A DNA stretch of 40,159 nucleotides from a virus, in the IMG/VR virus record IMGVR_UViG_3300035698_007623, positions 1-40,159 of that record. The stretch is one strand, 5' to 3'. Shown piece by piece: positions 13,782-20,935 of this stretch. Position numbers and translations under genes: made by a program. The notes below the pieces were generated by a model. The model had not been told where the DNA came from, did not search any database, and saw only the letters and a list, made by a program, of their open reading frames with translations. Positions within the stretch are counted from its first letter, which is position 1. Every line of letters begins with the position of its first letter.

Positions 13782-16270
13782 GTACACAACTAGATTGGGA
13801 TTCTTTGGAAGGGCTAAATCCGAGTGGCCAAGCTGCGCCGCCGCAACAGCAAACAGCATCTAAACAAACACAGCAGCTAGACTGGGACTCTTTAGATAGT
13901 TTACCTAATTATGAAACTCGGGAGACTCAACAGCAAGAAGGTTTTCTTAAATCTACATCTAGAAATTTAATGCAACCAGTATTAGGTGCATTAGAGGTTA
14001 CAACGCCTGGCTTAATAACAGGAGGATGGCAACTATTAGGAAGTGGGGAAGCGTTAGCTGAGATGCAAGATTGGGAGTATGGAAATAAAGAAGCGGAACT
14101 AAGAAAGAGATTCCCTTCAGCACCTTGGACAGATAAGCCTGTTTTTAATAAAGAAAAATATATGGAAGCATTACAAGCTGCAAGTAGTACTATTCCAACA
14201 GTTGATAATATAGCTTCCTTTTTAGAAAAGAATACTGGTTTGCCATTAGAAGCGAGAACAAAGTGGAACAAACGATTAAGATTAGCTGGAAGTGCTGGAA
14301 AAATTAGACCTGGAGGAGTAGCTAAAAAGGCGACTGCTGGAGTTATCGCACCACTTGCTTCAGAAGGTTTACAAGCAATGGGTGTTCCAGAGGCAATAGC
14401 TAATCCAGTTTCATTAGGCATATCTACAGGAGTGCCGCTTCCAAAGGCTACTAAAGTAACAAAACCCTCAGGAATGCCAACTAGATGGTATGAAAGTTTA
14501 AAAAAAGACACCAAATTATCTCCTGAACAATATGGGAATGTTAAGGGAGCTGTTGAGAGTGATGTTAAAAAACTTACTACTGATCTAATTAAAAAAGAAA
14601 GTGAAACAGCAAGAATGTTAGCTGAAGATCCTTCATTCCCATCTAAGATTAATGATACATTCAAAGACGTTGAAAGAATATCTAAAAATATAACAGATAC
14701 AGTTCCAATGCAAGAAATTAAAACGAATTATATTAAGAAAGCAAATGAGAGGTTAAGAAACACTAAAGGTTTATCTAAGAATGAGTTTGAACAAGCATAT
14801 GTAAAAGAAGTAGGAGAAATAGCTAAGACCATGCCTAGTAAAGGCGAAGCTTCAATGGCTAAGTCAGTAGAACAATATCGTAAGAATAATGAAAGTTTTG
14901 GAGAGCTATATGAGCCTGGAAAGTCAGGAGCTAAAAACAGAGCTAAAAGAGAAGCATTATTAGACTATAATAGGACTATAGGAGATACATTTGAAACACA
15001 TCACCCCGATTCTGAATTTAATAAGTTATTCAAATATTCAAATAAAAAATATAGCGAATTAATGGATTTAGAGAATATTGATGGTTTCATGGGTAAAGTA
15101 TTTGGAGATAAGATTAATTATAAAGAGGCTAATAAGTTTTTTAAAGACAAGAGAACACAGAGATCATTTAAAAATATCCTTGGTAAAGAGGGCTACAAGG
15201 ATATGGAAGCTATAATGAAAGACTTCCTCCCTACTGAGAAGGCAATGTCTTTACTTAAAAAAGGTGAAGCCCTAGGCCTTATTGATATAATGAAGCTAGG
15301 TGGTAAATGGGTAATCAGTCCTTTGTGGAGCAAAGCATCAGCATTAAATAAAGGTGTAAAGATACTTAGAAATAAAATGCTAGCAACGCCTAAATTCAGA
15401 GTAAAATGGGAAAGCGTATTAAAAGATTTTAAAAAAGGAAACCTGAAAGAAGCTCAAGCTGGATTTAAAGAATTAGATGCTATAGAGAAGCAAACGTATG
15501 ATAAAGTGAAAGCTGTTTATCAGAAAATAGATAATACTAATCCTTCAATAGAAAATTCAAAGATTTTAGATCAGATACTAGAAATAAATCCTGAGTTTAT
15601 AAAAAGAAAAGGTTTAAAAAATGAACCTATGCGTCATTTAAGAAAGTCTGATGTATTTGGTACTAAAAAAACAGGATTTGATAGAGTAAGTTTAAGAGAA
15701 TGGGAAAAGTATTTAGATAAAGATAAATATTTTAGATATTATGGGGCTCATGAGCTCGGAGAAACACATTTAGGAAAAGTTGGTGATTTAATAAAAGATC
15801 CACGATTAAGAAAAGAATTAAAGGAAGTATTAGATGTGCCTGTTTATGTAAACCCAAAATTGCCTAGAGTGAGTTTTGGAAAAAACAATGCATTTCATAC
15901 TACTGATGGAAAGCTAATTCCTGAATTGTCTAAAATTGAAATTAGAAATGACTTATCCCCAGAGCAATTTCGCACAACGTTAGCTCATGAAGGATTACAT
16001 GGATTGCAAAACAAAAGAATAAATAAGAAAACAGGAAAGACAAGGACTTTTGAAAGATACGAAAAGGGATTAAAGGAGGCAAAAGCTTTAACAGCAGCCG
16101 AAAAAGCAGACCCAGAGTTTATGCATAAATTTTATTTAAAAAAATTAAATGAAGTCCAGGCTCGTAAATTTGATAGATGGGTGAGCAGAGATGTCAATAA
16201 ATATAGATCAACACTTGAAAAGACAAAGGTAGTAAAGCAATTACTAGAAGTACAAAAAAAGACTAAATAG
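13778..16270 (+). CDS. Large internal virion protein with HExxH metallopeptidase-like end
   Basis: This 830-residue protein is read from ATG 13778, which overlaps the previous stop as ATGA; an in-frame ATG at 13748 is a less likely start. Two LDWDSL motifs lie near residues 5-10 and 38-43. A hydrophobic, glycine-rich zone follows (about 60-240), then helical charged repeats. The C terminus contains TLAHEGLHGLQ, an HExxH zinc-ligand motif (His737, Glu738, His741), with Glu792 in NEVQAR as a possible third ligand. Such domains occur in large polyvalent ejected proteins. It may enter the host with the DNA and act as a protease, but the catalytic claim rests on the motif alone. Being last in the structural block fits an ejection protein. 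Confidence 0.75.
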   Translation: MSTQLDWDSLEGLNPSGQAAPPQQQTASKQTQQLDWDSLDSLPNYETRETQQQEGFLKSTSRNLMQPVLGALEVTTPGLITGGWQLLGSGEALAEMQDWEYGNKEAELRKRFPSAPWTDKPVFNKEKYMEALQAASSTIPTVDNIASFLEKNTGLPLEARTKWNKRLRLAGSAGKIRPGGVAKKATAGVIAPLASEGLQAMGVPEAIANPVSLGISTGVPLPKATKVTKPSGMPTRWYESLKKDTKLSPEQYGNVKGAVESDVKKLTTDLIKKESETARMLAEDPSFPSKINDTFKDVERISKNITDTVPMQEIKTNYIKKANERLRNTKGLSKNEFEQAYVKEVGEIAKTMPSKGEASMAKSVEQYRKNNESFGELYEPGKSGAKNRAKREALLDYNRTIGDTFETHHPDSEFNKLFKYSNKKYSELMDLENIDGFMGKVFGDKINYKEANKFFKDKRTQRSFKNILGKEGYKDMEAIMKDFLPTEKAMSLLKKGEALGLIDIMKLGGKWVISPLWSKASALNKGVKILRNKMLATPKFRVKWESVLKDFKKGNLKEAQAGFKELDAIEKQTYDKVKAVYQKIDNTNPSIENSKILDQILEINPEFIKRKGLKNEPMRHLRKSDVFGTKKTGFDRVSLREWEKYLDKDKYFRYYGAHELGETHLGKVGDLIKDPRLRKELKEVLDVPVYVNPKLPRVSFGKNNAFHTTDGKLIPELSKIEIRNDLSPEQFRTTLAHEGLHGLQNKRINKKTGKTRTFERYEKGLKEAKALTAAEKADPEFMHKFYLKKLNEVQARKFDRWVSRDVNKYRSTLEKTKVVKQLLEVQKKTK

Positions 16271-16402
16271 TTAATCATAGTTGATTATTTCTAAAGTTCC
16301 ATCTTCATGTTCAATTGTTCTCTGATATGGAAGACAAGGGGGTACAAATGTGTCTTCTTCAATATCTTTTAATATTTTATTTTCTTTATCATCAGTCTGC
16401 AT
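16271..16402 (-). CDS. Small acidic protein (43 aa)
   Basis: This 43-residue frame (MQTDDKENKILKDIEEDTF...) lies between the converging structural and accessory operons and continues the minus-strand gene chain. It overlaps the 24-residue gene upstream by 11 bases. The peptide is acidic with a VPPCLPYQ turn in the middle; no family is recognised. The ribosome-binding site is modest (GTGAG). It is supported mainly by filling the gap in a tightly packed operon. Confidence 0.45.
   Translation of the reverse strand: MQTDDKENKILKDIEEDTFVPPCLPYQRTIEHEDGTLEIINYD
16272..16287. terminator. Inverted repeat between convergent operons
   Basis: TAATCA (16272-16277), loop TAGT, and TGATTA (16282-16287) form a perfect 6-bp stem directly after the stop of the large ejection gene, followed by TTTCT on the plus strand. 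It lies where transcription from both sides converges. The AT-rich stem is weak, so this is a candidate only. Confidence 0.35.
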
Positions 16403-16466
16403 GCCACTCACATATCTCCCATATAATTATAAATAATAGTTTAAATGGTAAAAGTATAATTCCCAT
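16392..16466 (-). CDS. Tiny hydrophobic protein (24 aa)
   Basis: Just after the stop of the HTH/alpha-CTD gene, a strong GGAGGAGTGAG site precedes an ATG that opens a 24-codon frame. It reads MGIILLPFKLLFIIIWEICE and then WHAD. Almost the whole peptide is one membrane-spanning stretch. It overlaps the start of the 43-residue gene. A single-pass mini-membrane protein of unknown role is the only supportable description. Confidence 0.45.
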   Translation of the reverse strand: MGIILLPFKLLFIIIWEICEWHAD

Positions 16467-16467
16467 C

Positions 16468-16908
16468 TCACTCCTCCTTCAGCATATAGCCTAGACTTAC
16501 TAGTTTTTCTTCTATTTCTTCTATAGACTTTTTGCCTAAGTTTCTTGTTCTCATTAGTTTATTTTTTGTAAGTTTTGATAATTCCACTACTGTTTTAATA
16601 CCTACGTTGTGTAAAGCGTTGTATGTTCTAGTGGTAAATTCTAAATGTGCAAGAGACACCTCATTCAGTTTATTTACATAAGTTAAAATTTCTTTATCTA
16701 CTTTGACTATCTTACTATTATTTTCTGAGTGAGATTCCATCCACTCATCAAACAAATCTTCTCTTATGTAAACTCTCCTACCAATTTTTCTAATACTGGT
16801 AGCAAGGCCATTTTTCTTTCTATTAGTGACGAGTGCTCGCATTTGCCCCATACTAAAAGGATATTTATCGTCATTAACGATGTCTTTGATACATACATAT
16901 TTTTTCAC
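16468..16908 (-). CDS. HTH (excisionase-like) fused to RNA polymerase alpha C-terminal domain
   Basis: This 146-residue protein has two halves. Residues about 5-58 (IKDIVNDDKYPFSMGQMRALVTNRKKNGLATSIRKIGRRVYIREDLFDEWME) look like an AlpA/excisionase-type winged HTH. Residues about 84-143 match the RNA polymerase alpha-subunit C-terminal domain. The bacterial DNA-contact residues are preserved in pattern: Arg94 and Asn97 in the TTRTYNAL helix start, and Gly125-Lys126-Lys127-Ser128 in NLGKKSIEEI. Alpha-CTD normally binds UP elements and activators; fused to a site-specific HTH it could recruit or redirect host polymerase, or act as a directionality factor for the integrase three genes upstream. 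Its start overlaps the previous stop by one base. Confidence 0.85.
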   Translation of the reverse strand: MKKYVCIKDIVNDDKYPFSMGQMRALVTNRKKNGLATSIRKIGRRVYIREDLFDEWMESHSENNSKIVKVDKEILTYVNKLNEVSLAHLEFTTRTYNALHNVGIKTVVELSKLTKNKLMRTRNLGKKSIEEIEEKLVSLGYMLKEE

Positions 16909-17165
16909 TATATCGTCTCCTTCTCTTTCCGTTTTTCATTTGCTTCTTCCATGAAACATTTAGTAGCTTCTTTTCTTATTAGTTTTTTCATTATGCGCTT
17001 GTTTTGAAAAAGCCCACACAAGTCACCCAATAAGAAGCCACTGGTAGTACAAACCACACAATACATAATTGTGCTCACTGGTTGCTCATACCAAATAAAA
17101 GAAATCACACCATTAGCAAACAAACAAATACACAATATCAGTAATGTGATATAGTCTTTTTTCAT
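16908..17165 (-). CDS. Small two-pass membrane protein
   Basis: This 85-residue protein has two hydrophobic segments, TLLILCICLFANGVISFIWY (about 7-26) and TIMYCVVCTTSGFLLGDLCG (about 32-51). A highly charged C-terminal tail follows (NKRIMKKLIRKEATK...NEKRKEKETI). The basic tail predicts a cytoplasmic C terminus. It overlaps both neighbours by 1-4 bases, so it is cotranslated. There is no family assignment; a superinfection-exclusion or holin-like role is possible but not shown. Confidence 0.72.
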   Translation of the reverse strand: MKKDYITLLILCICLFANGVISFIWYEQPVSTIMYCVVCTTSGFLLGDLCGLFQNKRIMKKLIRKEATKCFMEEANEKRKEKETI

Positions 17166-17701
17166 ATTTTAAACCTATTTTTTATTACAGTCATCTTTAG
17201 CCAAGTATCATTTGATAAATTACTGGCCAATTTGCAAGCGTCTAAATGACCTTCAATGGCTTGTTCTTCAGTTGAATATCTTTCCATATAGTCAGTTAGC
17301 TCATCTTCCTTGTCATCATTATCATTAAATATCATTGTTTCAAAAATAAGAATAACATGTCCCTCCTCCTCAGTTGAAAAAGACCAGTTGTGGTCCGATC
17401 CTAACCAAACTGTAGACACTTTATATTCACCAAACCTATGGGCATCCACTATTTTATATTCATAGTCTTCAAAATAACACGACCATTCCCATAGACTAAT
17501 CGGTTTGCCTTGTCTATCATAATATGAATGTAAAGCGGGCAATCCAAATTTAGTCCCTCCTGCCCAGCTAGGGGAAAACTCATCCATTGCCTTTTTAGAT
17601 TTTTGTAAAAACTCTAATTCCTTCTTCTGTTTTTCTGAGAGCGTCTCATACGACATTGATTCTAGCTCTACTAATAACTTAGATTTATTATGTGATTTCA
17701 T
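17162..17701 (-). CDS. Conserved phage hypothetical protein (YDRQGKPI / WLGSDHNW type)
   Basis: This 179-residue protein has a helical charged N terminus (about 1-40). The core motifs HSYYDRQGKPISLWEWSCYFEDYEYKIV, KVSTVWLGSDHNW and LIFETMIF are followed by a YSTEEQAIEGH segment. I recognise this motif order from many unrelated phage genomes, where it is of unknown function. The Asp/His/Trp-rich motifs suggest an active site or metal site, but I cannot name a reaction. It overlaps the genes on both sides by four bases. Confidence 0.82.
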   Translation of the reverse strand: MKSHNKSKLLVELESMSYETLSEKQKKELEFLQKSKKAMDEFSPSWAGGTKFGLPALHSYYDRQGKPISLWEWSCYFEDYEYKIVDAHRFGEYKVSTVWLGSDHNWSFSTEEEGHVILIFETMIFNDNDDKEDELTDYMERYSTEEQAIEGHLDACKLASNLSNDTWLKMTVIKNRFKI

Positions 17702-17919
17702 TTTTTCCGCCTTTTATTCGAGTCTCTAAATATTTCTAAACAATGCCGTTTTAATGTATCAAACAAGCTTATGATTTGTTCTTCATTTTCCAACGTCAAA
17801 GCACTCATTGTTACTATATATGTAGATAAACCACACATTATATAATGTGAAGAATGGGTTTTTGATTGTTCATCTACAAAAGCGGCAATCGCATTTTTAA
17901 TCCCATCATGTTTATTCAT
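17698..17919 (-). CDS. Hypothetical small protein
   Basis: This 73-residue protein (MNKHDGIKNAIAAFVDEQSK..., ending SNKRRKK) is predicted to be mostly helical and basic at the C terminus. It starts inside the last codons of the recombinase gene (ATGA-type overlap). No domain is recognised. Its placement between the recombinase and accessory genes makes a lysogeny-related role possible but unsupported. Confidence 0.65.
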   Translation of the reverse strand: MNKHDGIKNAIAAFVDEQSKTHSSHYIMCGLSTYIVTMSALTLENEEQIISLFDTLKRHCLEIFRDSNKRRKK

Positions 17920-18902
17920 ATTAACACCAACTTTTTTGTATAATTATCTTCAGCACTACTTTTATCGTAGGCATAAATCATTTTAGATGACCTATGTCCA
18001 GTTACTTTCATTATTTCTGAATCAGGCACACCCTGTGTTTTAGCAAGAGTCACCCACGTTGCCCTTAAAACGTGTGGTGTTACTTTCTTAATCCCAGCAG
18101 CCGTAGAAGCCTTAAAAAATGAAAAATTAAGACGAGACCTGTGTAATTTCTGGCCTTGATTAGAAATAAATACAAGCGCATCTTCATTCCGCCGATCCTT
18201 GGTTAAGTGTAGATAGTCTTTTAACACGCTTAGAAAGGGCATAGGGAAGCTTATATACATCCAACGTAGAGTGCCACGTGCCTTGCTCTGAACGAAGCGT
18301 ATGATGCCTTTATCGAAGTCTATGCAATCTTCTGTCACTTTCAAAACTTCCGATATTCTTTTAGCCCCTTGAAGCATGCATTTAGCAATTAGTGAGTCTC
18401 TTAAATTTATCTTCTCTAAGCTAGCAATAAATTTGTGCCATTCGTATAAAGTTAAGGCCTCAGTAGCACACTTGTCCCTAATCTGAAAAAAGGTTTTATT
18501 AGACGCTAGGTTAGATGGAGTCGCTCTTCTAAACCATCCATAGGAAATCCTGCTTAGATAAGAGGTTAGGCTTATATAACAAGAGGCTCTGCATTGTCTC
18601 GTTCCTTCGCCCCATTCTTTAACTTTTTTGATATTATCTATATTTATTTCGTGAGGTATTTCATTAAACGCTTCAACCGTTGAATCTGGCACAAATCCCC
18701 TGACCATCAAATCCATAATATTATATGAGTAATTCCTCTGCGTTTCACCATGTAAATTGCTGAGCCACTCTCTTATAGCTGTTCTAAGGGGCGAATTAGC
18801 TAAATCCGATATAAAGGTTGCCCTAGACTGTTTTAGGTCTTGTATGGCAGCAAAGAGATCTAACTGGTGGGGTTCGGTCTCATTCTTTATTAATACGCTC
18901 AT
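17916..18902 (-). CDS. Tyrosine recombinase (integrase), chlamydial-plasmid pGP7/8-like
   Basis: This 328-residue site-specific recombinase has a core-binding domain at about 30-145 and a catalytic domain at about 150-325. The catalytic set is complete: Arg182 (GAKRISEVL), Lys207 (SKARGT), His277 and Arg280 (PHVLRATW), His303 (TGHRSS) and Tyr312 (AYDKSS). Stretches such as EGTRQCRASCYISLT, MLQGAKRISEVL, TPHVLRATWVT and IMKVTGHRSSKMIYAYDKSS resemble, from memory, the pGP7-D/pGP8-D integrases of the chlamydial plasmid more than lambda-type integrases. It would integrate the phage or resolve multimers. AAGGA precedes ATG 18902, directly after the upstream stop. No attachment site was identified. 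Confidence 0.93.
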   Translation of the reverse strand: MSVLIKNETEPHQLDLFAAIQDLKQSRATFISDLANSPLRTAIREWLSNLHGETQRNYSYNIMDLMVRGFVPDSTVEAFNEIPHEINIDNIKKVKEWGEGTRQCRASCYISLTSYLSRISYGWFRRATPSNLASNKTFFQIRDKCATEALTLYEWHKFIASLEKINLRDSLIAKCMLQGAKRISEVLKVTEDCIDFDKGIIRFVQSKARGTLRWMYISFPMPFLSVLKDYLHLTKDRRNEDALVFISNQGQKLHRSRLNFSFFKASTAAGIKKVTPHVLRATWVTLAKTQGVPDSEIMKVTGHRSSKMIYAYDKSSAEDNYTKKLVLI

Positions 18903-19193
18903 CTATTCCTTCTCTGAAGAGGGTGGGGTTCGGTCGATTCCATTCGATTGATCCATAAACTTAGTCAATGTTGCGAAAAAGAACTCATTTAGCCATTCAT
19001 TAAATTCTTTTCCTTTTGGAATAGATTTGTACATTTTTAAATTGATCCATATGTTTTTAGCTACCATCAAGAATAACCAATTGAAATCCTTTTCCGACAA
19101 AGTTAAATCAGGGAAGTTCTTGGCGTCCTCTAAAAACTTTTTAAAGTCATAGTAAACTTTGCCATTGTAAAAACCCTTTATCTTATCCTTCAC
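18903..19193 (-). CDS. Hypothetical protein, GTG start
   Basis: This 96-residue protein has aromatic and charged helices (FYNGKVYYDFKKFLEDAKNF, FNWLFLMVAKNIWINLKMY, FNEWLNEFFFATLTKFM). It starts with GTG overlapping the previous stop (TTGTGA). The start is preceded by GGAGGACAG, one of three near-identical junction cassettes in this operon. No family is recognised. It ends immediately before the recombinase start. Confidence 0.7.
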   Translation of the reverse strand: MKDKIKGFYNGKVYYDFKKFLEDAKNFPDLTLSEKDFNWLFLMVAKNIWINLKMYKSIPKGKEFNEWLNEFFFATLTKFMDQSNGIDRTPPSSEKE

Positions 19194-19675
19194 AAACTGT
19201 CCTCCATCAACATAGATTTTCTTTTTAAAAAAGAAGCTTGTTCATCAAATATATCTGCATTAGTTGGAACAATTTCTTTTAGTTTATTTATAACATTAAA
19301 AGAAGATGGATCTATTTTTCCACTTTCGTATTCTTTAATTAAAACTTTAGCTTCTCTTGTAAATAGAATTTTTAACTCTTCAGCACAAGTTTCTACATCT
19401 ATATATTTTGAATAACTCTTATCAATGTCTCCATTAGCGCGTTTTTTAAGCAAGAGAAACACCTTTAGCGCATTTTCAAAAATATCAATCATACATGAAC
19501 CAATTGAAACTTTAACAAATAGTTGTAATAAATCTAATCGTATATAAGCTCCATTTTTTTCTTTGCTTTTCGTTGAACATAATTTTATTATTTCTTCAAA
19601 TATAAAGTTTAAAGGTTCTGTCATAGTTTTATCTAATTTATCCATCTTTATAATTAATTCTTCTGCATAATTCAT
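19190..19675 (-). CDS. Hypothetical helical protein
   Basis: This 161-residue, strongly helical protein starts MNYAEELIIKMDKLDKTMTE. I chose ATG 19675 because it overlaps the upstream stop as ATGA and has GGAGGACAG six bases before it; an upstream frame adds seven residues that merely read through that site. It ends with ...LMEDSL, the peptide encoded by the next junction cassette. No domain is recognised. Confidence 0.72.
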   Translation of the reverse strand: MNYAEELIIKMDKLDKTMTEPLNFIFEEIIKLCSTKSKEKNGAYIRLDLLQLFVKVSIGSCMIDIFENALKVFLLLKKRANGDIDKSYSKYIDVETCAEELKILFTREAKVLIKEYESGKIDPSSFNVINKLKEIVPTNADIFDEQASFLKRKSMLMEDSL

Positions 19676-19992
19676 AAACTGTCCTCCATAGCACACATGG
19701 TTTTATTTATTGCTTCTTTCATTTCTTTACGCATTTCAATATATTTCTTTACGTCTTCACATAGCTCAAAATCGCCCTTAAATAAAACTATACATGTTCC
19801 AGTGACAATTTTTTCTCCAGTTAACGGATAATCAATATTCATTCTATCATATGCAGTCATAGCCGTTTCCATTAGCACCAGATGATCTGGTTGATCGTTG
19901 GGTTCTAGCCATATGCCGCAATCACATTTACCATCATTTATCTTGCTTTTGCATTTATCACATATCCCATCATTACGACTTGTCCATTTCAT
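19672..19992 (-). CDS. Small zinc-ribbon protein
   Basis: This 106-residue protein starts MKWTSRNDGICDKCKSKIND. A CxxC...CDC arrangement near residues 11-25 (CDKC, CDCG) suggests a zinc ribbon. The remainder is helical, ending TMCAMEDSL, whose codons double as the ribosome-binding site of the following gene. The start at 19992 follows GGAGGACAG and a short 12-codon frame (MNKTMCAMEDSL) that is a copy of this protein's own C-terminal codons. Its function is unknown. Confidence 0.7.
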   Translation of the reverse strand: MKWTSRNDGICDKCKSKINDGKCDCGIWLEPNDQPDHLVLMETAMTAYDRMNIDYPLTGEKIVTGTCIVLFKGDFELCEDVKKYIEMRKEMKEAINKTMCAMEDSL

Positions 19993-20023
19993 AAACTGTC
20001 CTCCATAGCACACATGGTTTTAT

Positions 20024-20293
20024 TCATAAGTTTTCATTCTTACAATCCATCTCTTTCAAAAGGACTGCAACCCTTTCTTCTAAAAGTGGATGAAGTACTA
20101 TTGGTGTTTTATCTATAATCCTGTTTATTTTTTCCAAAAGATATTCTTTATGTATGACCTCTCCTTCATGGTGCAGAACTAAACAAAACAACTTTATCAG
20201 TTCCTCATCAACAGATTTAAACATAGAACTCCATCCTTGGGGAAATCTAATTTCAGAGTTAGCTTCATCAATAGTACCAAGGAGATCCTCCAT
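20024..20293 (-). CDS. Hypothetical small helical protein
   Basis: This 89-residue frame begins MEDLLGTIDEANSEIRF. An internal ATG at 20224 (MFKSVDEELIKL) has the better site, AAGGATGGAG, four bases before it and would give 66 residues. The sequence is helical with a VLHHEGEVIHKEYLLEKINRIID stretch. No family is recognised. It belongs to the same minus-strand operon as the recombinase. Confidence 0.6.
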   Translation of the reverse strand: MEDLLGTIDEANSEIRFPQGWSSMFKSVDEELIKLFCLVLHHEGEVIHKEYLLEKINRIIDKTPIVLHPLLEERVAVLLKEMDCKNENL

Positions 20294-20324
20294 TGCTTCA
20301 TTTTTTTTGAGTTTTGTCTGTCAT

Positions 20325-20573
20325 CTATGCCTCTGCTTTTTTTTCTTTTTCTTCTTTTTCTCTTTTTAAGTTTTTCAGCATACCAGCTATAGACTGCAAG
20401 CATCCATGGTTAGTCATTCCCCATTCTAAATCTTCATTAAATTCATATTTAGCAACTTTAGCTAGACCAAGGGGTTTAAATATTATATCTAGGCATTCTT
20501 CTATCATCTCGACTAATTCCTCTTCTTTTTCAAGGCTCTCCGTTAATAATCGTTTTAAATCTCTACTTGTCAT
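20325..20573 (-). CDS. Hypothetical acidic-helical protein
   Basis: This 82-residue protein is read from ATG 20573 (MTSRDLKRLLTESLEKEEEL), chosen over the longer frame because AAGGAG lies eight bases upstream. The middle has IFKPLGLAKVAKYEFNEDLEWGM, and the C terminus is Lys/Glu-repetitive (KNLKREKEEKEKKAEA), probably a charged coiled coil. It is the second gene of the operon after the ribbon-helix-helix gene. Function is unknown. Confidence 0.65.
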   Translation of the reverse strand: MTSRDLKRLLTESLEKEEELVEMIEECLDIIFKPLGLAKVAKYEFNEDLEWGMTNHGCLQSIAGMLKNLKREKEEKEKKAEA

Positions 20574-20632
20574 GTTAATTCTCCTTTTATATTCAATAAC
20601 GTGCAATTGTAGTTAAATTTTAAAGCTGTTTC

Positions 20633-20809
20633 TTACTCGCCTTTTTCATCGTAAATCTTGTTAAAATCTATAATTTGTGGTTTAGAAAGAAGAGCTGAAA
20701 TAGCCAGCCCAACTAAATAATTTATTGATCTTTCTTTCTTAGCTGCAAGGATTTTTAGTTCCTTGTGAATGTTAGGATGTAACCTAATCTTTAATTCTTT
20801 TTTAATCAT
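20633..20809 (-). CDS. Ribbon-helix-helix DNA-binding protein
   Basis: This roughly 58-residue protein starts MIKKELKIRLHPNIHKELKI. The pattern of a basic beta strand (KKELKIRL) and two helices (NIHKELKILAAKKER, SINYLVGLAISALL) is that of Arc/MetJ-type repressors, which bind operators as dimers of dimers. It is the first gene of the minus-strand operon and faces the fibre gene across a shared promoter region, so autoregulation is likely. The start is uncertain: ATG 20824 or GTG 20842 would add 5 or 11 residues, and none has a strong ribosome-binding site. Confidence 0.8.
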   Translation of the reverse strand: MIKKELKIRLHPNIHKELKILAAKKERSINYLVGLAISALLSKPQIIDFNKIYDEKGE

Positions 20810-20851
20810 GGGTACATTTTCCCACATTCGTGCATTTAACACAATAGTTAA

Positions 20852-20881
20852 TTGAAAAAAATCATTAAAATACTTATTATA
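20852..20881. promoter_or_regulatory. Overlapping divergent promoters
   Basis: On the plus strand TTGAAA (20852-20857), a 17-base spacer and TATTAT (20875-20880) form a good sigma70-like promoter for the fibre gene at 20936. On the minus strand TATAAT (20876-20881) overlaps that -10 box and could serve the accessory operon, although its -35 is poor. Shared boxes imply mutual exclusion, possibly controlled by the ribbon-helix-helix protein. Confidence 0.6.
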
Positions 20882-20893
20882 CAGTAAAAGCCC

Positions 20894-20930
20894 AGAACCA
20901 CATATCTAAGGGCATTTCTAACACGTGAGG
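20894..20930 (+). promoter_or_regulatory. AGAACCAC...ACACGTGAGG leader of first fibre gene
   Basis: AGAACCAC (20894-20901) begins about seven bases after the predicted start site of the 20852-20880 promoter, placing the motif in the 5' leader RNA. ACACGTGAGG (20921-20930) follows with 27-base spacing and provides the ribosome-binding site of ATG 20936. Confidence 0.55.
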
Positions 20931-20935
20931 AACAT

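Noticed and set aside
13927-14664. 245-codon minus-strand frame opposite the large ejection gene
   Set aside because: Composition mirrors antisense of the Gly/Ala/Lys-rich gene; no start signal, no motif and no neighbours on that strand.
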